Below, in pieces: positions 16,570 to 24,000 of a stretch of 34,049 nucleotides of DNA. The notes beneath the pieces are model-generated. The model saw only the letters and a program-made list of their open reading frames with translations. It was not told where the DNA came from and searched no databases. The stretch lies in assembly GCA_015061665.1 (NCBI GenBank), contig SUWC01000031.1:1-34049 (forward strand), given 5' to 3'. This DNA is from Lentisphaerota bacterium (lineage in GTDB: Bacteria > Verrucomicrobiota > Kiritimatiellia > RFP12 > UBA1067). The number at the start of each line of letters is the position of its first letter. The first letter of the stretch is position 1. Both the position numbers and the translations under genes were made by a program.

Positions 16570-17091
16570 ATGTCAATAATGATCGAAACTATATCTGCGA
16601 ACCGATACGCGCCCAAAGGGAGCGAATCTGTGAACATGTTTTCGAATGGTTTCGAAGGCGGCTCGGGTCTCACCCTTGGGCAGCTGTCCATTGCCGTTTC
16701 GCTTCGCGCCGCGGCAGTTTGCGAGTCGCAGAGCGTCACGAAGATGAACATGATGGCGAGCGGCTCGGCGAATCTTGAGAAGGCCTCGCAGCACATGGAA
16801 AACATTGCGAACGACAATGTGACCAACTGGAATGCCGTAAAGACGTTCCTGACGACAGAACTTGGAATCTCCGCTGACGACTTGCCGGCGGCCGTCGACA
16901 CTTACAGCAAGCGCCTGCAGGCGATAGATGCCATCAAGGTCAAGATCGACCAGCTGACGCAGACGCAGCAGACGAGCATGATCGACCTTCAGACGCTTGT
17001 GAACAGGCGCGACACCGCCTACTCGACTTCGTCGAACATGGTCAGGGCTCTTGGAACGTCAATGAGCAAGGGCGCAGCCAATTTACTGTAA
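16570..17091 (+). CDS. EspA/SseB-like putative T3S filament protein, paralogue 3 (173 aa)
   Basis: The best EspA-like member by layout. An N-terminal helix starts LTLGQLSIAVSLRAAAVCESQS at about 36-57, followed by an Asn/Met/Ser-rich helix, a short loop region containing LGISADDLPAAV, then a helix with the shared motif QTSMIDLQTLVNRRDTAYSTSS and an Ala/Leu end (GAANLL). EspA has a similar plan: a hydrophobic helix after residue 30, a middle loop and a Leu/Gln/Met-rich C-terminal helix. No signal peptide. Residues 36-57 are similar to LRQLSIGQVIMALCLQRAAQLE in paralogue 4, so these two form a second subfamily. Confidence 0.6.
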   Translation: MSIMIETISANRYAPKGSESVNMFSNGFEGGSGLTLGQLSIAVSLRAAAVCESQSVTKMNMMASGSANLEKASQHMENIANDNVTNWNAVKTFLTTELGISADDLPAAVDTYSKRLQAIDAIKVKIDQLTQTQQTSMIDLQTLVNRRDTAYSTSSNMVRALGTSMSKGAANLL

Positions 17092-17113
17092 TTTTAAAAA
17101 AAAAGGAGCACCT

Positions 17114-17755
17114 ATGGCAATAGGAGTTGACCAGATATATCTCTCGATGACAAGCTCGGAGACGGGCGAGTACCTGACGGCAAACATATATACCGTCGAC
17201 GGCGTATACGAGGCCGATGGCGTTACGCTTAGGCAGCTGTCGATAGGCCAGGTCATCATGGCGCTCTGCCTTCAGCGCGCGGCCCAGCTGGAAAACGGCT
17301 ACGACGATCCGGAAACTGGCGACTTTGTTCAGGGCATCGTTGGCCGGAGGTCCATAAAGAACGGCAAGGAGGTGTACGAAAACGGCCTCATGGACGACAT
17401 CGAGGATATCTCGGAGCAGCTTGAGCTGATGACGAAGATCGAGCAGGAGGTCCTTGATGGAACGGTAAACATGGGTACTGCGTCCCTCACGTACAAGAAC
17501 ACGCCGTATACCTACTTCGAGTTTCTGACGACCATCGCCGGCATGGAGGAAGTTCCATCAGGCAATGTCACCGCGTCTTCGGACGAGTTCATTTCTGCCC
17601 TTGAGTCTGCGATGGATTCCAAGAACTCGTTCTCGCAGCAGACGATGATCAAGCTTCAGGCGCTGACAAACAAGCGCGACCAGTCCTACGACCTCATTTC
17701 CAACGCGCTCAAGTCGATCAATACGGTCCTCATCGGCACCATCAACAACATGTGA
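17114..17755 (+). CDS. EspA/SseB-like putative T3S filament protein, paralogue 4 (213 aa)
   Basis: AAAAGGAGCAC precedes the ATG, 22 bases after paralogue 3. It is the longest member, with an acidic insert at about 60-115 (GYDDPETGDFVQGIVGRRS, ENGLMDDIEDISEQLELM). The shared end reads QQTMIKLQALTNKRDQSYDLIS and finishes IGTINNM. Last gene of the T3S cluster; its 3' end overlaps the convergent CoaC-type gene by 14 bases, leaving no intergenic terminator. Confidence 0.58.
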   Translation: MAIGVDQIYLSMTSSETGEYLTANIYTVDGVYEADGVTLRQLSIGQVIMALCLQRAAQLENGYDDPETGDFVQGIVGRRSIKNGKEVYENGLMDDIEDISEQLELMTKIEQEVLDGTVNMGTASLTYKNTPYTYFEFLTTIAGMEEVPSGNVTASSDEFISALESAMDSKNSFSQQTMIKLQALTNKRDQSYDLISNALKSINTVLIGTINNM

Positions 17756-18275
17756 TTTTCCGGATGTAGTCGAAAATAGCATCAGGCTCGGCCATCCGGC
17801 CTCTGCCCGATGTTCCGCAAGCGAGTTCGCCGTCGCAGGGTTCGACGATGCGGACTCCTCTTTTTTTCAGCTCGTCGATGTTCTCCGCGGTTGATGCGTT
17901 CTCCCACATGCCGTCGTTCATCGTGGGCGCGACGACGATCGGCGCGCGCGTGGCGAGAAGGGTGGACGTCACGAGGTTGTCCGCGATTCCGCAGCGCATC
18001 TTCGCAATGGTGTTCGCCGTCGCAGGGGCGACTAGAACGACGTCCGCCCAGGTCGCGAGGGAGATGTGCTCGGGACGCCACTGCTCGGGCGCGGCGAACT
18101 GCTCGACGTAGACCTGGTTCTGCGAAAGCGTCTGGAACGTGAGCGGACGGACGAATTCGCACGCCGCTGGCGTCATCGCGACGCGCACCTCGTCCCCGCC
18201 CTTGACGAAGAGCCGCACTAGTTCGGCCGCCTTGTATACGGCGATGGAACCTGTGACGCAGAGCAGTATCTTCAT
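17742..18275 (-). CDS. coaC: stand-alone phosphopantothenoylcysteine decarboxylase-type flavoprotein (CoaC, 177 aa)
   Basis: HFCD flavoprotein fold: KILLCVTGSIAVYKAAEL at the start for FMN binding, the histidine in PEHISLATWAD near residue 70, VLVAPATANTIAKM, the family motif PTMNDGMW near 117-124 and the clamp ACGTSGRGRMAEP near 152-164. It would decarboxylate 4'-phospho-N-pantothenoylcysteine in coenzyme A synthesis. In most bacteria this domain is the N-terminal half of a CoaBC fusion of about 400 aa; here the CoaB synthetase half is absent and must lie elsewhere. It overlaps the epimerase gene by ATGA and is probably co-transcribed with it. Other HFCD decarboxylases (EpiD-like) are less likely. 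Confidence 0.82.
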   Translation of the reverse strand: MKILLCVTGSIAVYKAAELVRLFVKGGDEVRVAMTPAACEFVRPLTFQTLSQNQVYVEQFAAPEQWRPEHISLATWADVVLVAPATANTIAKMRCGIADNLVTSTLLATRAPIVVAPTMNDGMWENASTAENIDELKKRGVRIVEPCDGELACGTSGRGRMAEPDAIFDYIRKITCC

Positions 18276-18928
18276 TTTCCGCTTCTCCTAAGACCTTCGA
18301 TGGCCGCAGCCATATCCTCCTTGCCGAACAGGTACGAGCCTGCGACGAGCTGGTTGACGCCTGCGGCGATTGCAACGGGGGCGGTTTCGGCGTTGACACC
18401 GCCGTCCACCATTATGTCGATTTCAGGAAGCCGTTCGCGCAGACAGCGGACCTTGGGCATGCAATCGGCGATGAACTTCTGTCCACCATAGCCTGGGTGG
18501 ACCGTCATTACGAGGATTTCGTCGATTTCGCCGAGATACGGCGTCGTCGCCTCGACGGGAGTCTCTGGGTTTATCACGAGGGCGTTCTTCGCGCCGAGCT
18601 CGCGTATGCGGCGCAGTTCGGTGTGCAGGTCGCAGTCCGCCTCAAGGTGTATCTGGATCGTGTCCGCCCCGGCGTTGCGAAACTTCTCGAGATAGAGGTC
18701 CGGGCGCGACATCATGAGGTGCACGTTGCGGTAGAAGGAAGGGGCCGTGCGGCGCGCAAGGGCGACTATGTCAGGCCCGAAGGAGAGGTTCGGTACGAAG
18801 CCGGGGTCCATTATGTCGATGTGAAGCGCGTCTGCGCCCGCCGCCTCAGCGCGGCGGATTTCGTCTGCAAGCCTTCCGTAGTCCGCTGCGAGGAGGGAAG
18901 GCAGGATGATTATTCTTCTGCTGTCCAT
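18272..18928 (-). CDS. rpe: ribulose-phosphate 3-epimerase (218 aa)
   Basis: TIM-barrel epimerase with family motifs: PSLLAADYGRLADEI, HIDIMDPGFVPNLSFGPD, NVHLMMSRPD, TVHPGYGGQKF and IMVDGGVN. The catalytic aspartates in HIDIMD and VDGG are present. It interconverts ribulose 5-phosphate and xylulose 5-phosphate in the pentose phosphate pathway. The start at 18928 is chosen because residues from there match the family (MDSRRIIILPSLLAAD) and a TATAAT box lies just upstream; a longer frame to 19021 would run through that promoter. The usual motif DVMDGxFVPN appears here as DIMDPGFVPN. Confidence 0.9.
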   Translation of the reverse strand: MDSRRIIILPSLLAADYGRLADEIRRAEAAGADALHIDIMDPGFVPNLSFGPDIVALARRTAPSFYRNVHLMMSRPDLYLEKFRNAGADTIQIHLEADCDLHTELRRIRELGAKNALVINPETPVEATTPYLGEIDEILVMTVHPGYGGQKFIADCMPKVRCLRERLPEIDIMVDGGVNAETAPVAIAAGVNQLVAGSYLFGKEDMAAAIEGLRRSGK

Positions 18929-18938
18929 ATTTCTAAAT

Positions 18939-18944
18939 ATTATA
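18939..18944 (-). promoter_or_regulatory. -10 box of the rpe-coaC operon
   Basis: Minus-strand TATAAT followed by ten bases (ATTTAGAAAT) and the ATG. The transcript leader would be only a few bases, too short for a Shine-Dalgarno interaction. Confidence 0.55.
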
Positions 18945-19030
18945 CCATAATCTCGTGTCCCAGGTGACGCGTCGACCGCAGGTGTTGCGCTGCAGCCAAC
19001 TAGGTTGCTAGGTTTGCGCATTTTTAGCGG

Positions 19031-19067
19031 AGGGGGCGGGCGAGCGGGTCGGGCTCGCCCCCGTAGC
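19031..19067. other. GC-rich inverted repeat between rpe and the small membrane-protein gene
   Basis: GGGGGCGGGCGAGC pairs with GCTCGCCCCC around a GGGTCGG loop, with one bulged base. It lies 12 bases downstream of the stop of the 90-aa minus-strand gene and may end its transcript. A TTTTT run lies on its left side on the plus strand, so the T-run is not placed for a minus-strand intrinsic terminator. It may belong to an intergenic repeat family. Confidence 0.4.
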
Positions 19068-19078
19068 GCCTGTGGTGG

Positions 19079-19351
19079 CTACGGCTTGACGCCGACGGGG
19101 TTTACCTGAACCGGCACGTTGGTGTCTTCGCCCTTGTTGTCAGCCGCTTGCGTTGTCTGCGATATGACCGCGATGCCGGGGATGCCGAAGGCGTAGACGC
19201 CCATCGTCTGCGTCTTGTCGCTGGGCGTCAGCGACGAGCAGCCGCTCGCAGAGAACGAGACGATGCCTCCGCGCACCGCGCCGATTATGATGGGCTTGAG
19301 CGCGTTCCAGACTTGAATAGCCAATGTCTTCCAGTCGATTTTCAGTTTCAT
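19079..19351 (-). CDS. small membrane or lipoprotein-like protein, unknown function (90 aa)
   Basis: Start supported by GAAAGGC 8 bases upstream of the ATG. Residues 1-35 are a basic start and an amphipathic-to-hydrophobic segment (IQVWNALKPIIIGAVRGGIVSF) leading to SASGCSSL, which looks like a lipobox-type cysteine but lies later than usual and lacks a clear Leu at -3. After it come DKTQTMGVYAFGIPGIAVIS and a polar Gly/Val/Pro end. No family recognised. It sits next to repeats and gene remnants, so a prophage or mobile-element origin is possible. Confidence 0.5.
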   Translation of the reverse strand: MKLKIDWKTLAIQVWNALKPIIIGAVRGGIVSFSASGCSSLTPSDKTQTMGVYAFGIPGIAVISQTTQAADNKGEDTNVPVQVNPVGVKP

Positions 19352-19437
19352 ATATTTTGCCTTTCATTGTTGTTTAAACGGTAGGGCGCGGCGAGACGCC
19401 GCACCTCCTGGGTTTGACTTGTTTATGGGCTGTCAAC

Positions 19438-19537
19438 GAGGAGGTGGAGCGTCCCGCTCCGCCCTGTGTTGGTCTCTTACTCCGCCAAGAGGAGGTGGAG
19501 CGTCCCGCTCCGCCCTGTGTAGGTCTCTTACTCCGCC
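19438..19537. repeat. 49-bp tandem direct repeat (two copies, period 51)
   Basis: Copies at 19438-19486 and 19489-19537 differ by a single base in the part GTGT(T/A)GGTC. Each contains GGAGCGTCCCGCTCC, a six-base stem with a three-base loop. The right edge of copy 2 includes the last codons and stop of a truncated minus-strand gene, so that gene end appears to be part of the repeated unit. Sequence 19352-19437 shows no gene. Confidence 0.85.
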
Positions 19538-19640
19538 TTCTTGGAGTCGACCTTCTCAAACGTGAAGTCGCCGTTGTTGAGCGACTTCATGTCGACGAGA
19601 GGCGTCGCGTTCACCTTCAGCTTGTTCGCCTCGGTGAGCT
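19528..19640 (-). pseudogene. remnant: 3' end of an unidentified gene, truncated at the RAYT junction
   Basis: Minus-strand reading gives a plausible protein end (ANKLKVNATPLVDMKSLNN, then DFTFEKVDSKKAE and stop). Beyond about 19640 the frame continues only as the complement of transposase sequence. It resembles the tail of a structural or phage-type protein but is too short to place. The left limit is the stop; the right limit is approximate. Confidence 0.4.
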
Positions 19641-20169
19641 GCGCGTCCTCGCCGAGCGGTGGAAAGGCATGCGCGAAGCGGGAATGGATTGCGCCGTCGC
19701 GGGCGAGCAGGATGCACTGCGCAGGCGCATGGACGACATAAGCGAGTTCATGAAGACCTTCAAGGAGATATTCAACATCTGGTACAAGCGCGAGCGGAAG
19801 TACACCGGCACGATATGGAGCGGCAGGTTCAAGTCGACGCTCATCGAGGGCGGACGCTACCGCGAGACGTGCATGCGCTACGTCTACCTCAACCCCGTGC
19901 GTGCGGGGATGGTCAGGCACGCCGCAGACTACGCATGGTGCTGGATGGCCGAGCCTGATGCCGCCTTCGCGGGGTCTGTCCCCTATGAGAGGCTGCTGCG
20001 GCGCGTGGCGCAGATCGGGGGCGGGAAGATATTCGGCAGCGAGTCGTTCGTGCGCGAGACGATGTTTGCGCTGGGCGACAAGTTCCGGTCGCGGCACCTT
20101 GCGGCGCGGGCGGTGGAGGAATTAGGCTACGCGACGCACGGCTGGCGGCTTGCAAAGACAGCGGCGTGA
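19615..20169 (+). pseudogene. truncated REP-associated tyrosine transposase (RAYT, Y1_Tnp superfamily)
   Basis: The downstream two thirds of a RAYT are clear: RRRMDDISEFMKTFKEIFNIWYK, GTIWSGRFKSTLIEGG and MRYVYLNPVRAGMVRHAADYAWC, followed by a C-terminal region ending RLAKTAA. The N-terminal part with the HUH (metal-binding His) motif and start is missing: upstream the frame runs into the tandem repeat and a foreign gene end. RAYTs nick at REP hairpins. It is non-functional as it stands unless the missing part is supplied elsewhere. The left edge is approximate; homology seems to begin near LVRLGELRVLAERW. Confidence 0.75.
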
Positions 20170-20224
20170 GCGTGGCTGAAGCCGCCCTGCGGGGCCCATA
20201 AAGTCTGCGGGGGTCTGTCCCCAA

Positions 20225-20674
20225 AAGTCTGTTGTCCACAACGGCGTAGCGGCATTCGGTGCTGGCGCAACGTACTTCAGCAGGCACAACTACGCGTTCT
20301 TCGGAACGACGGCGGACGGAGTCCTCTGGGTCTGCACGGTCGACGGACGCTGCGACGACTCCGAAGGCCTAGGCTACCACGAGGTCCCCGCGCTCCAGGT
20401 GGAGCTTGGATGCACGGAAGGCATCTGCTGCGACGGCGGCGGGTCGATGACTATGGCGATACGCAAGGACCTCATGTCGGTGCCAGACATCTGCGCTACG
20501 CAGAAGACGTTGCGAGACTCCGCCGAATACTACACGATGAACTATCTTTCGGGCCGGCAGGTGATGGGCATCAACGTCGGCGCAGGCCAGGAGCGTGAGG
20601 TCATCAACCAGCTTCTTTTCGTAGAATCGCCGGTTGACCCTCGGGGAAAGAGGATGCTTCTGCATAATCTTTAG
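20225..20674 (+). pseudogene. 5'-truncated phosphodiester glycosidase (NAGPA-type domain) fragment
   Basis: Reading from 20225 in one open frame gives VVHNGVAAFGAGATYF, NYAFFGTTADGVLWVCTVDGR, then YHEVPALQVELGC and the hallmark DGGGSMTMAI, ending RGKRMLLHNL. Order and spacing (dG-x-L-x4-VDGR, then LG-x5-DGGGS) match the NAGPA/DUF2233 phosphodiester glycosidase domain. There is no start codon or signal peptide upstream; the fragment begins right after a GGGGTCTGTCCCC motif at the RAYT end. A downstream ATG-type start at 20399 would leave half the domain. Confidence 0.65.
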
Positions 20675-20702
20675 GTGAAGGTCCTGTATATATCGAGGGC
20701 GG

Positions 20703-20801
20703 GCGCTGTTTTCCGATGCTGTTGAAAACACTCGATTTGACGCGCCTCGCAAGAAGCTTTCAACCGCTTCGCAGATTGCGACGAGGCTGTTGGAAGGATG
20801 A
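20703..20801 (+). pseudogene. possible remnant of another gene end
   Basis: One frame reads ALFSDAVENTRFDAPRKKL, continues STASQIATRLLEG and stops at 20801, which looks like a genuine helical protein end, but no start or upstream continuation is present. The remaining gap 20802-21037 holds a promoter and leader for the next gene and nothing else I can support. Confidence 0.25.
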
Positions 20802-20910
20802 TGGGACGCCGCCCCTACCCAGGAATTGCGCAAGCGTAAGCGCCGCGCGTCCGTGTTGGTCTGTGGTTCAAAGCGCTGCTCCGAAGCAGGTAGCCAGATT
20901 CTTCTCGCCC

Positions 20911-20939
20911 TTTACTTTTCGTCCATATTGGAGTAAAAT
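20911..20939 (+). promoter_or_regulatory. putative sigma70-type promoter of the pectate lyase gene
   Basis: TTTACT (20911-20916) and TAAAAT (20934-20939) with a 17-base spacer, in a locally A/T-rich stretch, about 100 bases before the start codon at 21038. AGAGGAT lies 8 bases before that ATG. Confidence 0.45.
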
Positions 20940-21037
20940 AATAGGAAAAGTTTTTTTAATAATGTGGCAGGATGGGCTTAAAGAGGTTAGCGTTCCTGTT
21001 GCATTAGGCGGCATAACAATAAAAGAGGATCTAGAAC

Positions 21038-24000
21038 ATGCATTCTGTTGTAGGTTTGATCAGACGTAACCGCGCGACGCTTCTCGTTGCGTTGCTCTCG
21101 CTTTGCCTCGCGCAGCGCGCAGAGGCGGATTCGCAGATTGCGTTCCCGGGCGCGGCGGGCTGGGGGCGCTTCGCGAAGGGCGCGCGTGCATCCAGTTCGC
21201 CAAAGGTCCTCCATGTCACCAACCTTAACGATTCGGGAACGGGTTCGCTCCGCTGGGCGGTGACGCAGTCAGACGCGATTGTTGTCTTTGATGTCGCGGG
21301 AGTCATCATACCAAAGAGCACGATAGTCTTCGGCAAGAACCTCTATATCGCCGGACAGACAGCCCCCGGCGAGGGCATCACCGTGTACGGAAACCGCTGC
21401 TCGTTTTCCGGCTCGGACAATCTGATCTGCCGCTACCTCCGCTGGCGCATGGGCCATATCGGACCAAAGGGCAAGGACTGCGCCGGCATCGCAAACGGCC
21501 AGAACATGATATTCGACCACTGCTCGTTCTCGTGGGGGCGCGACGAGACGTTCTCCATCAATCCCGACGGGAAGGGCTCGCTCGGAAACATCACGCTCCA
21601 GAACTGCATCTTCGGACAGGGCCTGATGACGCACTCGGCAGGCGGCCTCATGCAGGCGGACTACATCACCCTCTACCGCAACTTCTACTGCGACAACGGA
21701 ACGCGCAACAACAAGCTCAAGGGCAAGATACAGTACGTAAACAACACCGTCTACAACTGGCGCAGCGGATGCGTCATCCTCGGCGGCGGCTCCTCCGGCA
21801 CGAGCGAATGCAACATAACCGGGAACCTCTTCATCAAGGGTCCGGCCGGCGGAGTTGACTGCATCGGCGGAGGCAACAGCGGCTTCCGCTACTATGCGGA
21901 GGACAACTGGGTCGATGCTGACCGAGATGGGGCTTTCGATCCATCGCAGTTCACTGGGTCGGGCGGCGGGAGTCTCGTTTCCACTCCGTACAACTATCCG
22001 GAACTTGAACAGTATTCCGCCCGCGAACTCCTGACGCGGAACCTCCCCACCGTCGGCGCGTCGCTTCCGTACCGCGATCCGGCGGACTGCTACATGGTCG
22101 ACGAGGTGATGAGCTATGGAACGGACGGCAAGCTCATCACATACGAGACGGCGCTCCCGATCGGCGCGCCTTCCACGTGGAGCGTGTGGGGCGGCGATGC
22201 GCGTACGGACACGGACGGCGACGGTATGCCTGACGCGTGGGAATCGGCAAACGGGACGAATCCGAACAGCGCGGATGCAACCACGGTGGCGGCAAACGGC
22301 TACCTGAACATCGAGAACTACATCAACTCGATCACGGCCGACGACAGCCAGTTCTATCTGCGCGCTCCGCTAATCCCGAAGTCGGCGGGCAAGACATCGT
22401 CGTCGATTTCAGTCGAATGGCGCGACTACACGCAGGGCGAGGATGGCTTCGAAGTGTCGTACAGCCTGAACGGGTCGAGCGGATGGACAGTAGCCGGCAC
22501 GACTGCCGCGAACGCCACGAGCTACACGATCAGCGGACTCGGCTCGGGAGCGTACCACTGGGTGCGCATACGCGCATTCGCCACCCGCAACGGCTCCAGA
22601 GTCTACGGCCCCTATTCAAAGACTGCCAAGCTCTATACGAGCGCATCCAGCGCGGCAGAGGTGGATATCGCGACGTTCGCGCCGGATGTGACATACAAAA
22701 GGGTTGCCAACTCCCAGCCGTGGAACAAGACGGACTCTCAGTACTGGACCGAGGGCATACCCTACCAAGACGGCTACCAGGTGCTGATAAACCAGAACTC
22801 GTCGGGAAGCGGCATATCGCTCAACGTAGACGAGACGATATCTCCCGGTGCCGTTGTCGTCAATGGAACAGGCACGATAACGCTCAACGGGAACGGCAAT
22901 CTGAGCGGTGCGGCCTGCAGCATAAACAAGGGCAATACAGGCCATCTGTTTCTTTACGGCGAAAACACATACGAAGGTCCTGTGGTAAACCATGACGGCA
23001 CTATTTCCTTCAACAAGATCGCAAACGGCGGAGTCGCATCCGGTCTTGGCAAGTCGCTGTCGTTCGCGGACAACTGGATTTTCGACGGCGGGACCTACCG
23101 GTTCACGGGCGGTACGGCTTCCACTGACCGCGACGCGCTTCTGAGAAGCGCGTCCGCGCTTGAGGTGAAGGACAAGGTCCTGACGATGAACGGAGTCTTC
23201 GAGGGCGAGGGCGATTTCATCCTGCAGGGAGGTGGAACCCTTGACGTTCCGAACGGCAGCTTCTTCGGCTATACCGGCGCAACGATCCTGCGCGGTGGCA
23301 CGCTCAAGCTTTCCGATGCGAATGCGTCCACGGGCTCAGCCGTGAACTTCCATCCGACCCAGCTCGTCATGGCGGGTGGCTCGCTCTTCATCGCCTCCGA
23401 CAGCGGCTACCAGCAGGAGCAGAACATGACGCTTGACATAGAGGTGGCGGACAACACGACGTCATCAATAACGATTCCGGGGCGTGGCAATTTCAGCGGA
23501 ACGATATCCAACGCCTCCGACGACGCGGGTGACGACGACGAAGACGAAGACGGCGGGGCTAATGAGGACGAGACATACGTGTATACAGGCAACGAAGGTC
23601 GTCTGAGGATATATGTTCCGTACTCCCGCGGATACATTGCGAACGACTTCAGCCAGTTTCACGGCACGATAATCGCGAACTGCACGCACAAGGACGGACG
23701 CTTTATGAAGAACGGATCGTGGAATGCTCCCACGACTCGCTTTTATCTTGAGAAGTCGTCCGTTTCCGGTGCAACGACATACATGAGCGCTTATCCCGCC
23801 AATACGACAAACAAGATAGGCGGACTTTCTGGCGATGCGGGGACGTATTTGATAGGCTGCTCGGAGGGGACGTCGCAGACGCCGTGCAATTGGATCGTCG
23901 GCTATGCCAATACGGACGAAACCTTCAACGGCCAGATAAATAACTACACGTGGGGATATGGTGCAAGCAAATACAAGGCCAATGTATCCATAACAAAAGT

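Noticed and set aside
20369-20833. 154-codon minus-strand open frame
   Set aside because: Opposite the phosphodiester glycosidase fragment, whose DGGGS motif is clearly in the plus-strand frame.
20716-21069. 117-codon plus-strand open frame before the pectate lyase gene
   Set aside because: It runs through the promoter and the true start region, has no ribosome site and no plausible protein character.
23579-23589. GTGTATACAGG inside the pectate lyase gene, identical to part of the T3S element
   Set aside because: No GTAACCTTT at the fixed distance upstream, and it lies mid-gene encoding YVYTG; chance match.
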